Shown here: in pieces, positions 34,142-42,284 of the stretch
How the letters are laid out: the number at the start of each line of letters is the position of its first letter
Position numbering within the stretch: position 1 is the stretch's first letter
DNA from: Rugosimonospora sp040255525
GTDB taxonomy: Bacteria > Actinomycetota > Actinomycetes > Mycobacteriales > Micromonosporaceae
DNA length: 64,000 nt
Reading direction: 5' to 3'
Assembly: GCA_040255525.1 (NCBI GenBank)
Contig: JBDZVD010000006.1
Location: 1 to 64,000 of the forward strand
The notes under the pieces: generated by a model
What the model was told of the DNA's origin: nothing
Databases searched by the model: none
What the model saw: only the letters and a program-made list of their open reading frames with translations
Translations under genes and position numbers: made by a program

Positions 34142-34495
34142 CTATTGCGAGTGATCCGGTTTGCCCCGGCGCCCGGCGCTCGCCGGGCCGAGCACCGCGT
34201 CCAGCAGGCCGGGGAACCGCCGCTCCAACTCCTCCCGGCGCAGGTGGAGGTAGCGCCGCCGGCCGTTGGGCAGATTGCACACGATGCCGGCCTCGCGCAG
34301 CGTCTTGAGGTGGTGCGACAGCGTCGACTTCGGGATCTCGCCGTCCGCCGGCCGGCAGTCGGCGATCTCCAGCGGTCCGTTGACCAGTTGGCGGGCGATG
34401 GTCAGCCGGGCCGGGTCGCTCAGCGCGAACAGCACATCGGTCAGGACGAAGTCCTCGGGCGCCGGGTGTGCGAGCTCACGTGACGAACCACTCAT
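34142..34495 (-). CDS. ArsR-family helix-turn-helix repressor
   Basis: 117-aa winged-helix regulator: LSDPARLTIARQLVNGPLEI, then the recognition helix region KSTLSHHLKTLREAGIV, and the wing NGRRRYLHLRREELERRFPG. No ArsR-type metal-binding Cys pair (CxC) is present, so it probably senses something other than arsenite or heavy metals. It diverges from an MFS exporter gene, and two 18-bp operators in the shared promoter suggest it represses both. ATG 34495 lies one base after the first operator. Confidence 0.88.
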   Translation of the reverse strand: MSGSSRELAHPAPEDFVLTDVLFALSDPARLTIARQLVNGPLEIADCRPADGEIPKSTLSHHLKTLREAGIVCNLPNGRRRYLHLRREELERRFPGLLDAVLGPASAGRRGKPDHSQ

Positions 34496-34496
34496 G

Positions 34497-34514
34497 GTTC
34501 GAGAATAGTGGAAC
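34497..34514. promoter_or_regulatory. ArsR operator copy 1
   Basis: GTTCGAGAATAGTGGAAC: GTTC/GAAC arms with a ten-base centre, directly upstream of the ArsR gene's ATG. It matches copy 2 at 34544 in 14 of 18 positions. Confidence 0.65.
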
Positions 34515-34543
34515 GGTCCCCCGCGGGCGAGTAGAGTCCAACC

Positions 34544-34561
34544 GTTCGAAAATTTTGGAAC
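34544..34561. promoter_or_regulatory. ArsR operator copy 2
   Basis: GTTCGAAAATTTTGGAAC: a near-perfect palindrome in which only the two G bases flanking AAAATTTT mismatch. It lies 40 bases before the MFS start, 47 bases from copy 1. Confidence 0.7.
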
Positions 34562-34600
34562 AGTTGGTTGGGCGTCACGCCCGGGACAGGGGGTACCGGC

Positions 34601-35848
34601 ATGGATATCGCCGAGAACAGCTTCACGGTCGAGGAGCGCAGCCTGCGCGTGTCGCGCGCCGCGGGCTTCTGGATCTTCGGAGTCGCCCTGCTCGGGCTGC
34701 TCGCCGCGGCCGGCGCTCCGTCCCCGCTGTACGTCGTCTTCCAGCAGCGGTTCGGGTTCTCCTCGATCACCCTGACGATCGTGTTCGCGGTGTACGCCCT
34801 CGCGCTGCTGCTGGCCCTGGTCACCGTCGGGGCGCTGTCCGACCACCTCGGCCGCCGGCCGGTGTTGATCGCGTCGTTGCTGCTCGGCGCGGTCAGCATG
34901 GTGGTCTTCCTGATCGCAGGCGATGTCGCGGAGCTGCTGGTGGCTCGGGTGCTCCAGGGGGTCGCCACCGGCGTGGCCACCGGAACCATCGGCGCCGGCC
35001 TGGTCGACCTGGCGCCGGCGCGGCACCGGCACCGGGCGGCCGTGGTCAACAGCGTCGCGCCGACCATCGGGCTCGCCGTGGGCGGTCTGGGGGCGGGGGT
35101 ACTGGCGCAGTACGCCCCCGCGCCGACAACGGTGATCTTCGTATTGCTGATCACCCTGTTCGTCGCGCTCGCCGCCGCCGTGTGGTTGGCACCCGAGACG
35201 GTGCAGCGCCGGCCGGGCGCGGTCGCCTCGATGCGTCCCCGGGTGGGGATACCGCCCGCCGTGCGGCCGCAGTTCCGCGCCGCCGCACCGGTGCTCGTCG
35301 CGTCCTGGGCGGTCGGTGGCCTGTACCTGTCGCTCGGCCCCACCCTCGCGGGTGGCCTGCTGAACCTGCACAGCCACGTCGCCGGTGGCCTGGTCGTCGC
35401 CGTACTCTCCGGAGCCGGGGCGCTGACCTCGCTGCTGCTGCGTGACCGGGAACCCGAACGGGTGATGATCGCCGGCTGCGTGGCCCTCGCCATCGGTACC
35501 GTGCTGAGCCTGATCGCGCTCGGGCTGGCGTCCACGCCGCTGTTCTTCGCCGGGCTCGTGGTCGGTGGTGTGGGTTTCGGCGGCAGCTTCCTCGGCGCGT
35601 TCCGGCGGCTGACCGGATCGGTCCAGGAGCGGCGGGCCGAGCTGATCACCGCGGTGTACGTGGTGGCCTACCTGGCGTTCAGCGTCCCGGCGGTGATCGC
35701 CGGCCTGCTGGTCTCGCCGCTGGGCCTGCTGTGGACCGCGGTGGTGTACGGCATCGTGGTCGTGGCCCTCGCCTTGGCCGTGCTGCCCCTGTCCCGGCGC
35801 CGCGCGTCGGTTCAGCGGTCGCGGGACGGGTCGGTGCGGGCTTCCTGA
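34601..35848 (+). CDS. MFS transporter
   Basis: 415 aa with about 12 transmembrane segments. The loop 2-3 signature is GALSDHLGRRPVLIASLLLG, and the motif-C-like segment is NSVAPTIGLAVGGLGAGVLAQ in TM5. A multidrug-type or metabolite exporter of the DHA1 class is likely; the substrate is unknown. ATG 34601 has a G-rich ribosome site (AGGGGGT) upstream and suits the operator layout. Divergent from the ArsR repressor, so it is probably induced when that protein binds its ligand. Confidence 0.9.
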   Translation: MDIAENSFTVEERSLRVSRAAGFWIFGVALLGLLAAAGAPSPLYVVFQQRFGFSSITLTIVFAVYALALLLALVTVGALSDHLGRRPVLIASLLLGAVSMVVFLIAGDVAELLVARVLQGVATGVATGTIGAGLVDLAPARHRHRAAVVNSVAPTIGLAVGGLGAGVLAQYAPAPTTVIFVLLITLFVALAAAVWLAPETVQRRPGAVASMRPRVGIPPAVRPQFRAAAPVLVASWAVGGLYLSLGPTLAGGLLNLHSHVAGGLVVAVLSGAGALTSLLLRDREPERVMIAGCVALAIGTVLSLIALGLASTPLFFAGLVVGGVGFGGSFLGAFRRLTGSVQERRAELITAVYVVAYLAFSVPAVIAGLLVSPLGLLWTAVVYGIVVVALALAVLPLSRRRASVQRSRDGSVRAS

Positions 35849-35852
35849 GGCG

Positions 35853-37778
35853 CTACGCGGGTGCGATGCGGAACGTGTACTCCAGCCGGTGCCACGGGCC
35901 GTCCACCGCGCGGCCCTCGGGCGCCGGTCCCTGACCCGGCGCGAAGTCGACGATCAGGTCGTCCTTGACCCCGAAGACGGTGTCCGAGTCCAGGTACGCT
36001 CCGCCGGCCACGAACAGCTGGGTCACCAGCCGGCGGTACCCGTCCGCCATGATCATGAAGTGCAGGTGCGGGGCCCGGTACGGGTGGCGGCCCACCGCCT
36101 CCAGCATCTGGCCGACCGGCCCGTCGCCCGGGATCGGGTACTCCGACGGCACGATCGACCAGAACCGGATCCGGCCCTCGGCGTCGCTGGTGAACCGGGC
36201 CCGCAGCGCCGGCCCGGTCAGCTCCGGCAGCTGCACGTCGTAGAAACCGTCCTCATTGGACTGCCAGACGTCCACGACGGCGCCGGCCACCGGCCTGCCG
36301 TCCGGATCGACCGCCCGGACGTCCACCCACAGCGGGGTGCCGGGCAACCCGGCGGAGATGTCCGCGCCGGGCTGTGCCGCCGGCGGGCCGGGCACGTAGA
36401 ACGGCCCGAGCACCGCTGACGGCGTGGTCCGCGGGGTGCGCGAATTGGTCAGGGCGTCCACCACGCTGGACACCCCGAGGGTGTCGGACAGCAGCACGAA
36501 CTCTTGCCGGGTCGGGCCGGAGATCTGGCCGGTACGGGTCAGGAAGTCGATGGCGTAGAGCCACTCCCGCTCGGTGACGTCGTTGCCGCGGACGAACTCG
36601 TGCAGGTGCCGCACCAGGTCGGACAGCAGCGCGCCGACCCTCGGGTCGGGGGAGCCGGCGAAGCTGCCGACCACCTGCCGGGTCAGCCGGCCGAGGTCGG
36701 CCCCGGCACCCGGCCCCGGTTCCGGGCGGCGGCCCGACCACGCGTCGCGCAGCAGCCGCTCCATCCCGGCGACGGTGACCTCCCGCGGGTTCGGGTACGG
36801 CGAGGCGGTGGTACCGGCGTTGGCGAGCAGGGCGGCACGGGGCAGTTCGGCTTCGGGCATGCCCAGCGCGCCGAGCGATGCCGGGCCGCCCAGGGCCGCG
36901 ACGAGGTCGTACACACCGGTTGGGGCGTCGCCGGTGTCCAGCGCCCCGGCGATGCGCCGCATCGCGTCCGGGGCGGCGGAGGCGTTGTACGCCATGGCAT
37001 GCGGCAGCACGACCGTGTGCGTCTGTGCGTGCGGCAGGTCGAACGTACCGCCGAGGATGTGGCACAGCTTGTGGTGCAGGCCCATGCCGGCCCCGGCCAG
37101 GCACGTGCCGGCGAGCCACCCGGCCCGCAGCGCCGCCTCCCGAGCGTCCAGATCGGACGGATCCTGGGCGATGCGCGGCAGCGCGCCGGCCATGCCGCGG
37201 AGAGCCTGGAGCGCGAAACCGTCGATGACCGGGTTCGCGTCGGGGGAGTAGAGCGCCTCGACCGCGTGGGCCATCGCGTTGACACCGCTGGCGACCGACA
37301 CCGGCACCGGCAGCCCGAGGGTCAGTTCGATGTCGTAGACCACGGTCTCCGGCAGGATGCCCGGTGCCGACCGGGTGGACTTCGCCCCGCCGTCCGTCTC
37401 ACCGAGCACCGGCGTGACCTCCGAGCCGGCGTACGTGGTGGGGACGGCGACGTGCGGCAGCCCGGTGCGTACGGCGAGCGCCTTGCCCAGCCCGGTACCC
37501 GTGCCGCCGCCGGCGGACACCAGGCAGTCCGCGCCGTGCTCGCGCGCCACCGCCATGGCCCGCCCGGTCACCTCGACCGGTGTGTGCATGGCGGCGTCCG
37601 GGAACTGTGCGGCACACAGCGCGCCCAGCCGTTGCCGGGCCGCCTCGCCGGTGCCGCCCCGGGCCAGCAACAGCACCCGGGTGCCGCCCAGCCGCCGTAC
37701 CTCGTCGGGAAGCTGGCGCAGCGTACCGGCGCCGAACACCACCCTCGACGGGTGGGAGGAGTACACGAACGACTGCAT
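35853..37778 (-). CDS. Maleylacetate reductase-hydroxyquinol 1,2-dioxygenase fusion
   Basis: 641 aa joining two consecutive enzymes of hydroxyquinol breakdown. Residues 1-350 are an iron-type alcohol dehydrogenase fold of maleylacetate reductase (VVFGAGTLRQLPDE, LVSAGGGTGTGLGKALA, VPTTYAGSEVTPV, HALEALYSP-like HAVEALYSPDANP, GLHHKLCHILGG). Residues about 365-641 are an intradiol dioxygenase with Fe(III) ligands in GPFYVPG (Tyr), SEYPIPGDGPVG (Tyr) and HPYRAPHLHFM (two His). The dioxygenase opens hydroxyquinol to maleylacetate, which the reductase turns into 3-oxoadipate. ATG 37778 has GAGAGGTGG upstream. Fusions of this kind have been annotated in other actinobacteria. Confidence 0.92.
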   Translation of the reverse strand: MQSFVYSSHPSRVVFGAGTLRQLPDEVRRLGGTRVLLLARGGTGEAARQRLGALCAAQFPDAAMHTPVEVTGRAMAVAREHGADCLVSAGGGTGTGLGKALAVRTGLPHVAVPTTYAGSEVTPVLGETDGGAKSTRSAPGILPETVVYDIELTLGLPVPVSVASGVNAMAHAVEALYSPDANPVIDGFALQALRGMAGALPRIAQDPSDLDAREAALRAGWLAGTCLAGAGMGLHHKLCHILGGTFDLPHAQTHTVVLPHAMAYNASAAPDAMRRIAGALDTGDAPTGVYDLVAALGGPASLGALGMPEAELPRAALLANAGTTASPYPNPREVTVAGMERLLRDAWSGRRPEPGPGAGADLGRLTRQVVGSFAGSPDPRVGALLSDLVRHLHEFVRGNDVTEREWLYAIDFLTRTGQISGPTRQEFVLLSDTLGVSSVVDALTNSRTPRTTPSAVLGPFYVPGPPAAQPGADISAGLPGTPLWVDVRAVDPDGRPVAGAVVDVWQSNEDGFYDVQLPELTGPALRARFTSDAEGRIRFWSIVPSEYPIPGDGPVGQMLEAVGRHPYRAPHLHFMIMADGYRRLVTQLFVAGGAYLDSDTVFGVKDDLIVDFAPGQGPAPEGRAVDGPWHRLEYTFRIAPA

Positions 37779-37870
37779 CGTCCACCTCTCGTGCCGGCCG
37801 GGTGGCCGCCATGCCCAGTCTCCACCGGCTCCGGCCCGCTCCTGATCGAGGGGCGGGCCGGAGCGCGGCC

Positions 37871-38860
37871 TTACTCGGCGTCCGGGGTGCTGGCGTCCAC
37901 GCCCAGGTGCGCGGCCGGGATCGAGCCCAGCCGGCCGGCCTGGTAGTCCTCGAACGCCTGCATCAGCTCGGCGCGGGTGTTCATCACGAACGGACCGTAC
38001 GCGGCCACCGGCTCGCGGATCGGCCGGCCGCCCAGGATGAGCACGTCCAGGTTGGGGCTGCGCGACTCCTGCGCGGTGTTGGCGGTCATGGTGATCGCGT
38101 CGCCGGCGCCGTAGACGGCGAGCTGGCCGAGGCGTACCGGCCGGCGCTCGGCGCCGACCGTACCGTCGCCGTTCATCACGTACGCCAGGGCATTGAAGTC
38201 CGTGCGCCAGGGCAGGGTCAGCGACGCCCCCGGGCTCAGCGTCGCGTGCACCAGGGTGATCGGCGTGTACGTCGAGCCCGGCCCGGTGTGCCCGTCGACC
38301 TCGCCGGCGATGACCCTCAGCAGGGCACCGCCGTCCGGGGACCCGAGCAGCGCCACGTTTCCGGCCCGGATGTCCTGGTAGCGGGGCGCGACGAACTTCT
38401 GCGCCCGGGGCAGGTTGACCCAGAGCTGGAAGCCGTGGAACAGGCCGCCGGAGGCGACCAGGTGCTCCGGCGGCACCTCGATGTGCAGGATGCCGCCGCC
38501 GGCGGTCATCCACTGGGTGTCGCCGTTGGTGATCAGGCCACCGCCGCCGTTGGAATCCGAGTGCTGGAACTCACCGTCGATCATGTAGGTCACGGTCTCG
38601 AATCCGCGGTGCGGGTGCCACGGGGTGCCCTTGGGCTCGCCCGGGGCGTACTCCACCTCGCCCATCTGGTCCATGTGGATGAACGGGTCCAAGGCGCGCA
38701 GATCCACGCCGGCGAAGGCGCGGCGGACCGGGAAACCCTCACCCTCGTAGGCCGACGGAGCGGTGGTGACCGAGACGACCGGACGATCGTGTTCGGTGGT
38801 CGGGTCGATGCGGCGAACCAGCGGCAGGGCCAGCGGGTTCTCGACGGTCACGGCGGGCAT
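37871..38860 (-). CDS. Pirin family protein
   Basis: 329 aa with two cupin domains. The N-terminal cupin carries the metal site in HPHRGFETVTYMIDGEFQHSDS. WMTAGGGILHIEVPPE and GFQLWVNLP are further family motifs. The second cupin spans about 195-300. Pirins bind Fe or Cu; some are quercetinases, others regulators. The gene lies directly upstream of the hydroxyquinol-degradation fusion on the same strand (93 bases apart), which suggests a role in aromatic or flavonoid oxidation (inference). A divergent MarR gene with twin operators probably controls it. Confidence 0.9.
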   Translation of the reverse strand: MPAVTVENPLALPLVRRIDPTTEHDRPVVSVTTAPSAYEGEGFPVRRAFAGVDLRALDPFIHMDQMGEVEYAPGEPKGTPWHPHRGFETVTYMIDGEFQHSDSNGGGGLITNGDTQWMTAGGGILHIEVPPEHLVASGGLFHGFQLWVNLPRAQKFVAPRYQDIRAGNVALLGSPDGGALLRVIAGEVDGHTGPGSTYTPITLVHATLSPGASLTLPWRTDFNALAYVMNGDGTVGAERRPVRLGQLAVYGAGDAITMTANTAQESRSPNLDVLILGGRPIREPVAAYGPFVMNTRAELMQAFEDYQAGRLGSIPAAHLGVDASTPDAE

Positions 38861-38880
38861 GGTGTCTCAGCTCCCAAGTA

Positions 38881-38894
38881 GTTGCGGCGTCAAC
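38881..38894. promoter_or_regulatory. MarR-type operator copy 1
   Basis: GTTGCGGCGTCAAC: GTTG/CAAC arms around six bases, 21 bases upstream of the pirin ATG. It shares GTTGCG-N2-GTCAAC with the second copy. Confidence 0.65.
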
Positions 38895-38916
38895 GAAAGT
38901 CACTCTACCAAAGGTC

Positions 38917-38930
38917 GTTGCGTAGTCAAC
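38917..38930. promoter_or_regulatory. MarR-type operator copy 2
   Basis: GTTGCGTAGTCAAC, 36 bases from copy 1 in the pirin-MarR divergent region. The separation is between three and four helical turns. Confidence 0.65.
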
Positions 38931-39058
38931 TATTCCCGGGTCCCAGTAGGCTCGATGGCGTGACTTGCTCGGAGCGGCCGCTTGACGGCGATCCTGCGCC
39001 AGCCGACCCCGGACCACTTGACCGCGGCGCCTCGTCCCTCGGCGCCGCTGGCGGCCGG

Positions 39059-39538
39059 GTGACCGACACCCGTTGGTTGGACGCCGAGGAACAAGGGGCG
39101 TGGCGGGCCTACCTGGACGCCACCCGGCTGCTGATCCGCGCCCTCGACCAGCAGTTGCAGTCCGACGCGGAGGTCTCGTTCACCGACTACGAGCTGCTGG
39201 TCAAGCTGTCCGAGGCGCCCGGGCAGCGGCTGCGGATGCGGGACCTGGCGGACGCGACCATGTCCACGCGCAGCGGCGTGACCCGGGCGGTGACCCGGCT
39301 GGAGCAGATCGGCTGGGTGCGCCGCGTCGAGTGTGAGGACGACCGGCGCGGTACCCACGCGGAGCTGACGCCGGCCGGCGCGGCCAAGCTCGCCGCGGCC
39401 GCCCCGGGGCACGTGGCGGCGGTCCGGGCTCACCTGTTCGACCAGCTCACGCCCGCGCAGGTGGGCCAGGTCGGCGCGGCGTTCGGTCGGGTCGCCGCGG
39501 TCCTCCAGCGGCCTCCGGCCCGTGACCGGGCGGGCTGA
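39059..39538 (+). CDS. MarR-family transcriptional regulator
   Basis: 159 aa. The winged-helix core is FTDYELLVKLSEAPGQRLRM, then the recognition helix STRSGVTRAVTRLEQIGWV and the wing RRVECEDDRRGTHAELTPAG. The dimer helices flank it on both sides. It diverges from the pirin gene and probably regulates pirin and the aromatic catabolism fusion in response to a phenolic ligand (inference). GTG 39059 gives the standard MarR length; GTG 38960, with AGTAGG upstream, would add 33 disordered residues and remains possible. Confidence 0.87.
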   Translation: MTDTRWLDAEEQGAWRAYLDATRLLIRALDQQLQSDAEVSFTDYELLVKLSEAPGQRLRMRDLADATMSTRSGVTRAVTRLEQIGWVRRVECEDDRRGTHAELTPAGAAKLAAAAPGHVAAVRAHLFDQLTPAQVGQVGAAFGRVAAVLQRPPARDRAG

Positions 39539-39619
39539 ACACCGCCAATCGGGCGAAGCGGCGGGCCGGAACCGTCAGACTGATCGGGTAGGCAGCAGGC
39601 GGCCCGACCGGGAGGCGCG

Positions 39620-40462
39620 ATGGCCGGCAAGCAGGACACCGGGGCGGATCCCGGCACGATCGTGCTGATCCACGGGCTCTGGATGACCCCGCGCTCCTGG
39701 GAGCACTGGATCGACCGGTACCGGGCCGCCGGGTTCGAGGTACTGGCACCGGTCTGGCCCGGCCTGGAGGGTGAGGTCGAGTCCCTGCGCCACGATCCGA
39801 CGCCGCTCGAACGGCTGGAGGTCGACCAGATCATCGACTACTACCAGGCCATCATCCGCCAGCTGCCCAGCCCCCCGATCATCATGGGCCACTCCTTCGG
39901 CGGAGCCTTCGTCCAGGTCCTCCTCGACCGTGGCCTGGGAGCCGCCGGGGTGGCCATCGACTCGGCCTCCGTCAAGGGGATCGCGCGCATGTCCAGCTCG
40001 ACGATCAAGGCGGTGCTGCCGATCGTGAAGAATCCGGCCAACGTCCGGAAGGCGGTGCCGCTGACTCACGAGCAGTTCCACGAATCGTTCACGAACTGCC
40101 TGACCGAAGAGGAGTCGCGGGCGGTCTACGACCGGTACTACATCCCGGCCGCGGGCCACGTCGTGTTCGAGGCCGGGCTGGCCAACTTCGCCCCGCACGC
40201 GGCCACCAAGGTGGACTTCGGCAACAACAACCGGGCGCCGCTGCTGTTCATCGTCGGCGGGCAGGACAGGATCAGTCCGCCCTCGCTGGTGCTGGACAAC
40301 GCCAACCATTACCGCAAGTCCACCGCGATCACCGACGTGAGACAGTACCCGTACCGGTGCCACTACACACTCGGGCAGGAGGGCTGGGAGGAGGTGGCCG
40401 ACTACGCGCTGTCCTGGGCGGTGCAGGAGGCCCGCGCCCGGCGCGCCCTCAGGCACGCGTGA
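39620..40462 (+). CDS. Alpha/beta hydrolase
   Basis: 280 aa. It starts IVLIHGLWMTPRSWEHW, has the nucleophile elbow MGHSFGGA with Ser near residue 92, an acid in VGGQDRISP, and a C-terminal His in the RCHYTL segment. The central part (KNPANVRKAVPLTHEQFHESF, then NCLTEEESRAVYDRYYIPAAG) is typical of a conserved actinobacterial hydrolase group of unknown substrate. ATG 39620 has GGGAGG upstream. It converges with the SRPBCC gene ten bases beyond its stop. Confidence 0.85.
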   Translation: MAGKQDTGADPGTIVLIHGLWMTPRSWEHWIDRYRAAGFEVLAPVWPGLEGEVESLRHDPTPLERLEVDQIIDYYQAIIRQLPSPPIIMGHSFGGAFVQVLLDRGLGAAGVAIDSASVKGIARMSSSTIKAVLPIVKNPANVRKAVPLTHEQFHESFTNCLTEEESRAVYDRYYIPAAGHVVFEAGLANFAPHAATKVDFGNNNRAPLLFIVGGQDRISPPSLVLDNANHYRKSTAITDVRQYPYRCHYTLGQEGWEEVADYALSWAVQEARARRALRHA

Positions 40463-40471
40463 AGCGCGGCG

Positions 40472-40894
40472 TCACGCTCCTTCGCTGCGGTGCTTGAGTC
40501 CCTGTCCCTCCAGTTCCAGGTACCGGCGGGTCTGCGCGCCGGTGAACAGGTTGACCAGCGGTGCCAGCGCGCCGGTCAGGTCGATGGCGAGGAAGACCGT
40601 CGAGGTCCCGTCGGGATTGGCCGACACCCGGTGGATGCCGACCGTCCGCACGCCGGCCGAGCGCGAGGACCAGGTGAACTCGTGGCCCTCCTCGAAGCCG
40701 GTGACCTCCCAGACGAGTACCGGCATCTTGGGCTGCCTGATCCGGGCGCGGCTGCCCAGCTTCATCGCGCCGGTGTCCAGCCGTTTCACCTCGCGCATCG
40801 ACGCGGTCCACTCCGGCCAGCGCTCGACGTCGATCAGCGTCTCCCACACCGTCGACGGATCGGCCTCGACCTGGACCGTTATCTCATAGTGCAT
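40472..40894 (-). CDS. SRPBCC family protein (polyketide cyclase/START-like)
   Basis: 140-aa START-like fold: MHYEITVQVEADPSTVWETL, WPEWTASMREVKRLD, a central sheet with GSRARIRQPKMPVLVWEVT, FTWSSRSAGVRTVGIHRV, and a long C-terminal helix. These cavities bind hydrophobic ligands; the reaction or partner is unknown. ATG 40894 lies only 15 bases after the upstream lipoprotein gene, so the two are probably one transcript. Confidence 0.85.
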   Translation of the reverse strand: MHYEITVQVEADPSTVWETLIDVERWPEWTASMREVKRLDTGAMKLGSRARIRQPKMPVLVWEVTGFEEGHEFTWSSRSAGVRTVGIHRVSANPDGTSTVFLAIDLTGALAPLVNLFTGAQTRRYLELEGQGLKHRSEGA

Positions 40895-40908
40895 GTGGCG
40901 CTCCCGTA

Positions 40909-42102
40909 TCAGTGGCTGAGCGTGGAACCGGTGACCGTCGGCTTGCGCGCGCCGAGGAAGAAGATGCCGGGCAGGCCGCTGGTCTCGAACCCGTCGCTGC
41001 GGTTGCCGCGCAGCGTCGAGGAGTCGATGCGCATCGTGCCGGTACGGTCGTTGCTGACGTAGAACACCGCGCCGCCGCCCTCGTTCGCGTGGTTGTTCTC
41101 GATGACCGAGCCGGCGATCGTCAACGTGTACGTGTTGCCGTCGTTGTAGATGGCGCCTCCGCTGCCGCCGCCCGGGGTGCCGCTCTTCGCCGGGTTCGCG
41201 CCGTTGCCGACCGCCGTGTTGTAGGTCAGCACGCTGTTGAGCACCGTCCAGGACACCCCGATGCTGCTCAGCGCGCCGCCGTTGGAGCACGAGCCGCCCT
41301 GCCCGGCGGCGCCGCCGAACGTGCTGTGCACCACGTACACCGGCAGCCCCTGGTACTGGTCGAGCACCCGGATCGCGGCGCCGCCGAGGTCGGGACCGGT
41401 GCGGTCGCAGCGGTTGCGGACGAACCTGGAGTTGACCACCTTGACCCGGCCGCCACGGACCAGGATGGCCCCGCCTCCGCCGCCCTCGGCCCGGTCGCCG
41501 GTGGAGTTGCCGTCGGCGAACGTCAGGTTCTGCACGGTCAGTTGCGGGGTGGACTGGTTCTGGCAGTGGCTCGTCGTCCAGACCTGGGCCTTGTCGCAGG
41601 TGTCCATGTAGAGGATCCGCCGGGCCCCGCCGCCGCTGAGCGTGACCAGCCCGCCGCCGTCGAGCACCACCCGGGAGCTGGTGTTGCGCACCTTCGCGGT
41701 GGCCTTCATGGTGATGGTCACCGGCGCCGGCCCGCAGGAGAACGTGATGATCCCTCCGGCCGCGACCGCCGAGACGACGGCCGCCGAGGTGCAGCTCGCC
41801 GGTGTGCCGTTGCCGACCACGCGGCTCGGGTGCGTGGTGTCGACCGCCCTCGCGGCCGCCGGTACCGTCGCGTGGCCGTTCGGGTTGCCGGCTTTCAGAG
41901 ACGGGGCGCTGCTGGGTTTCACCGATGGGCTGGGCGAGGGCGACGCGCTGGGTGTCGGGCTGGCGGCCGGGCTGACCGTGGCCGGTGGCGTCGCCGCGGC
42001 GGCACGCCAATCGGCGGTACCGGTGGCTGAGGCGCAGCCGCTCAGTACGGTGCCGAGCAGCAAGCCGGCGGTGAGCGCGGCGGTACCGCGAGACAGGCGC
42101 AC
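40909..42102 (-). CDS. Lipoprotein with right-handed parallel beta-helix (pectate-lyase-like fold)
   Basis: 397 aa. The lipobox is GTVLSGC (Cys23), followed by a long Ser/Pro/Ala-rich spacer to about residue 70. The rest is a right-handed beta-helix with repeating rungs (RVVLDGGGLVTLSGG, LTVQNLTFADGN, GGAILVRGGRVKVVNSRFV, SGGAIYNDGNTYTLTIAGSVIENN, GGAVFYVSNDRTGTMRIDSSTLRGN). This resembles the polymorphic outer-membrane-like/pectate lyase C superfamily; no catalytic residues can be assigned, so binding or polysaccharide cleavage are both open. Exported and lipid-anchored. First gene of a two-gene unit with the SRPBCC gene. Confidence 0.8.
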   Translation of the reverse strand: MRLSRGTAALTAGLLLGTVLSGCASATGTADWRAAAATPPATVSPAASPTPSASPSPSPSVKPSSAPSLKAGNPNGHATVPAAARAVDTTHPSRVVGNGTPASCTSAAVVSAVAAGGIITFSCGPAPVTITMKATAKVRNTSSRVVLDGGGLVTLSGGGARRILYMDTCDKAQVWTTSHCQNQSTPQLTVQNLTFADGNSTGDRAEGGGGGAILVRGGRVKVVNSRFVRNRCDRTGPDLGGAAIRVLDQYQGLPVYVVHSTFGGAAGQGGSCSNGGALSSIGVSWTVLNSVLTYNTAVGNGANPAKSGTPGGGSGGAIYNDGNTYTLTIAGSVIENNHANEGGGAVFYVSNDRTGTMRIDSSTLRGNRSDGFETSGLPGIFFLGARKPTVTGSTLSH

Positions 42103-42242
42103 CGGTCGACTTTAAGCGCCGGCTGTCCGGATGGGTAGCGCCGGATGGGTAGCGGCGGGCCGGCGCCCGTGCGCCGAGTCGACGGAGTCCCCCGGGAGAG
42201 TGAGATCGGACCCGAATGCCGGCGTGTCGCGCGATCGGGTAG

Positions 42243-42261
42243 GCGTGGCGCGGCGCCACGC
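42243..42261 (+). promoter_or_regulatory. Hairpin just upstream of GTG 42285
   Basis: GCGTGGCG (42243-42250) pairs with CGCCACGC (42254-42261), three-base loop. It ends 24 bases before the start codon in the divergent region 42103-42284. Confidence 0.35.
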
Positions 42262-42284
42262 GGATCTCGTGCGTTTAACGAACC

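Noticed and set aside
35853..38513. Single 886-codon gene joining the catabolic fusion to an upstream stretch
   Set aside because: The upstream part is antisense-like shadow of the pirin gene in another frame; the ATG at 37778 with a good ribosome site starts the real protein.
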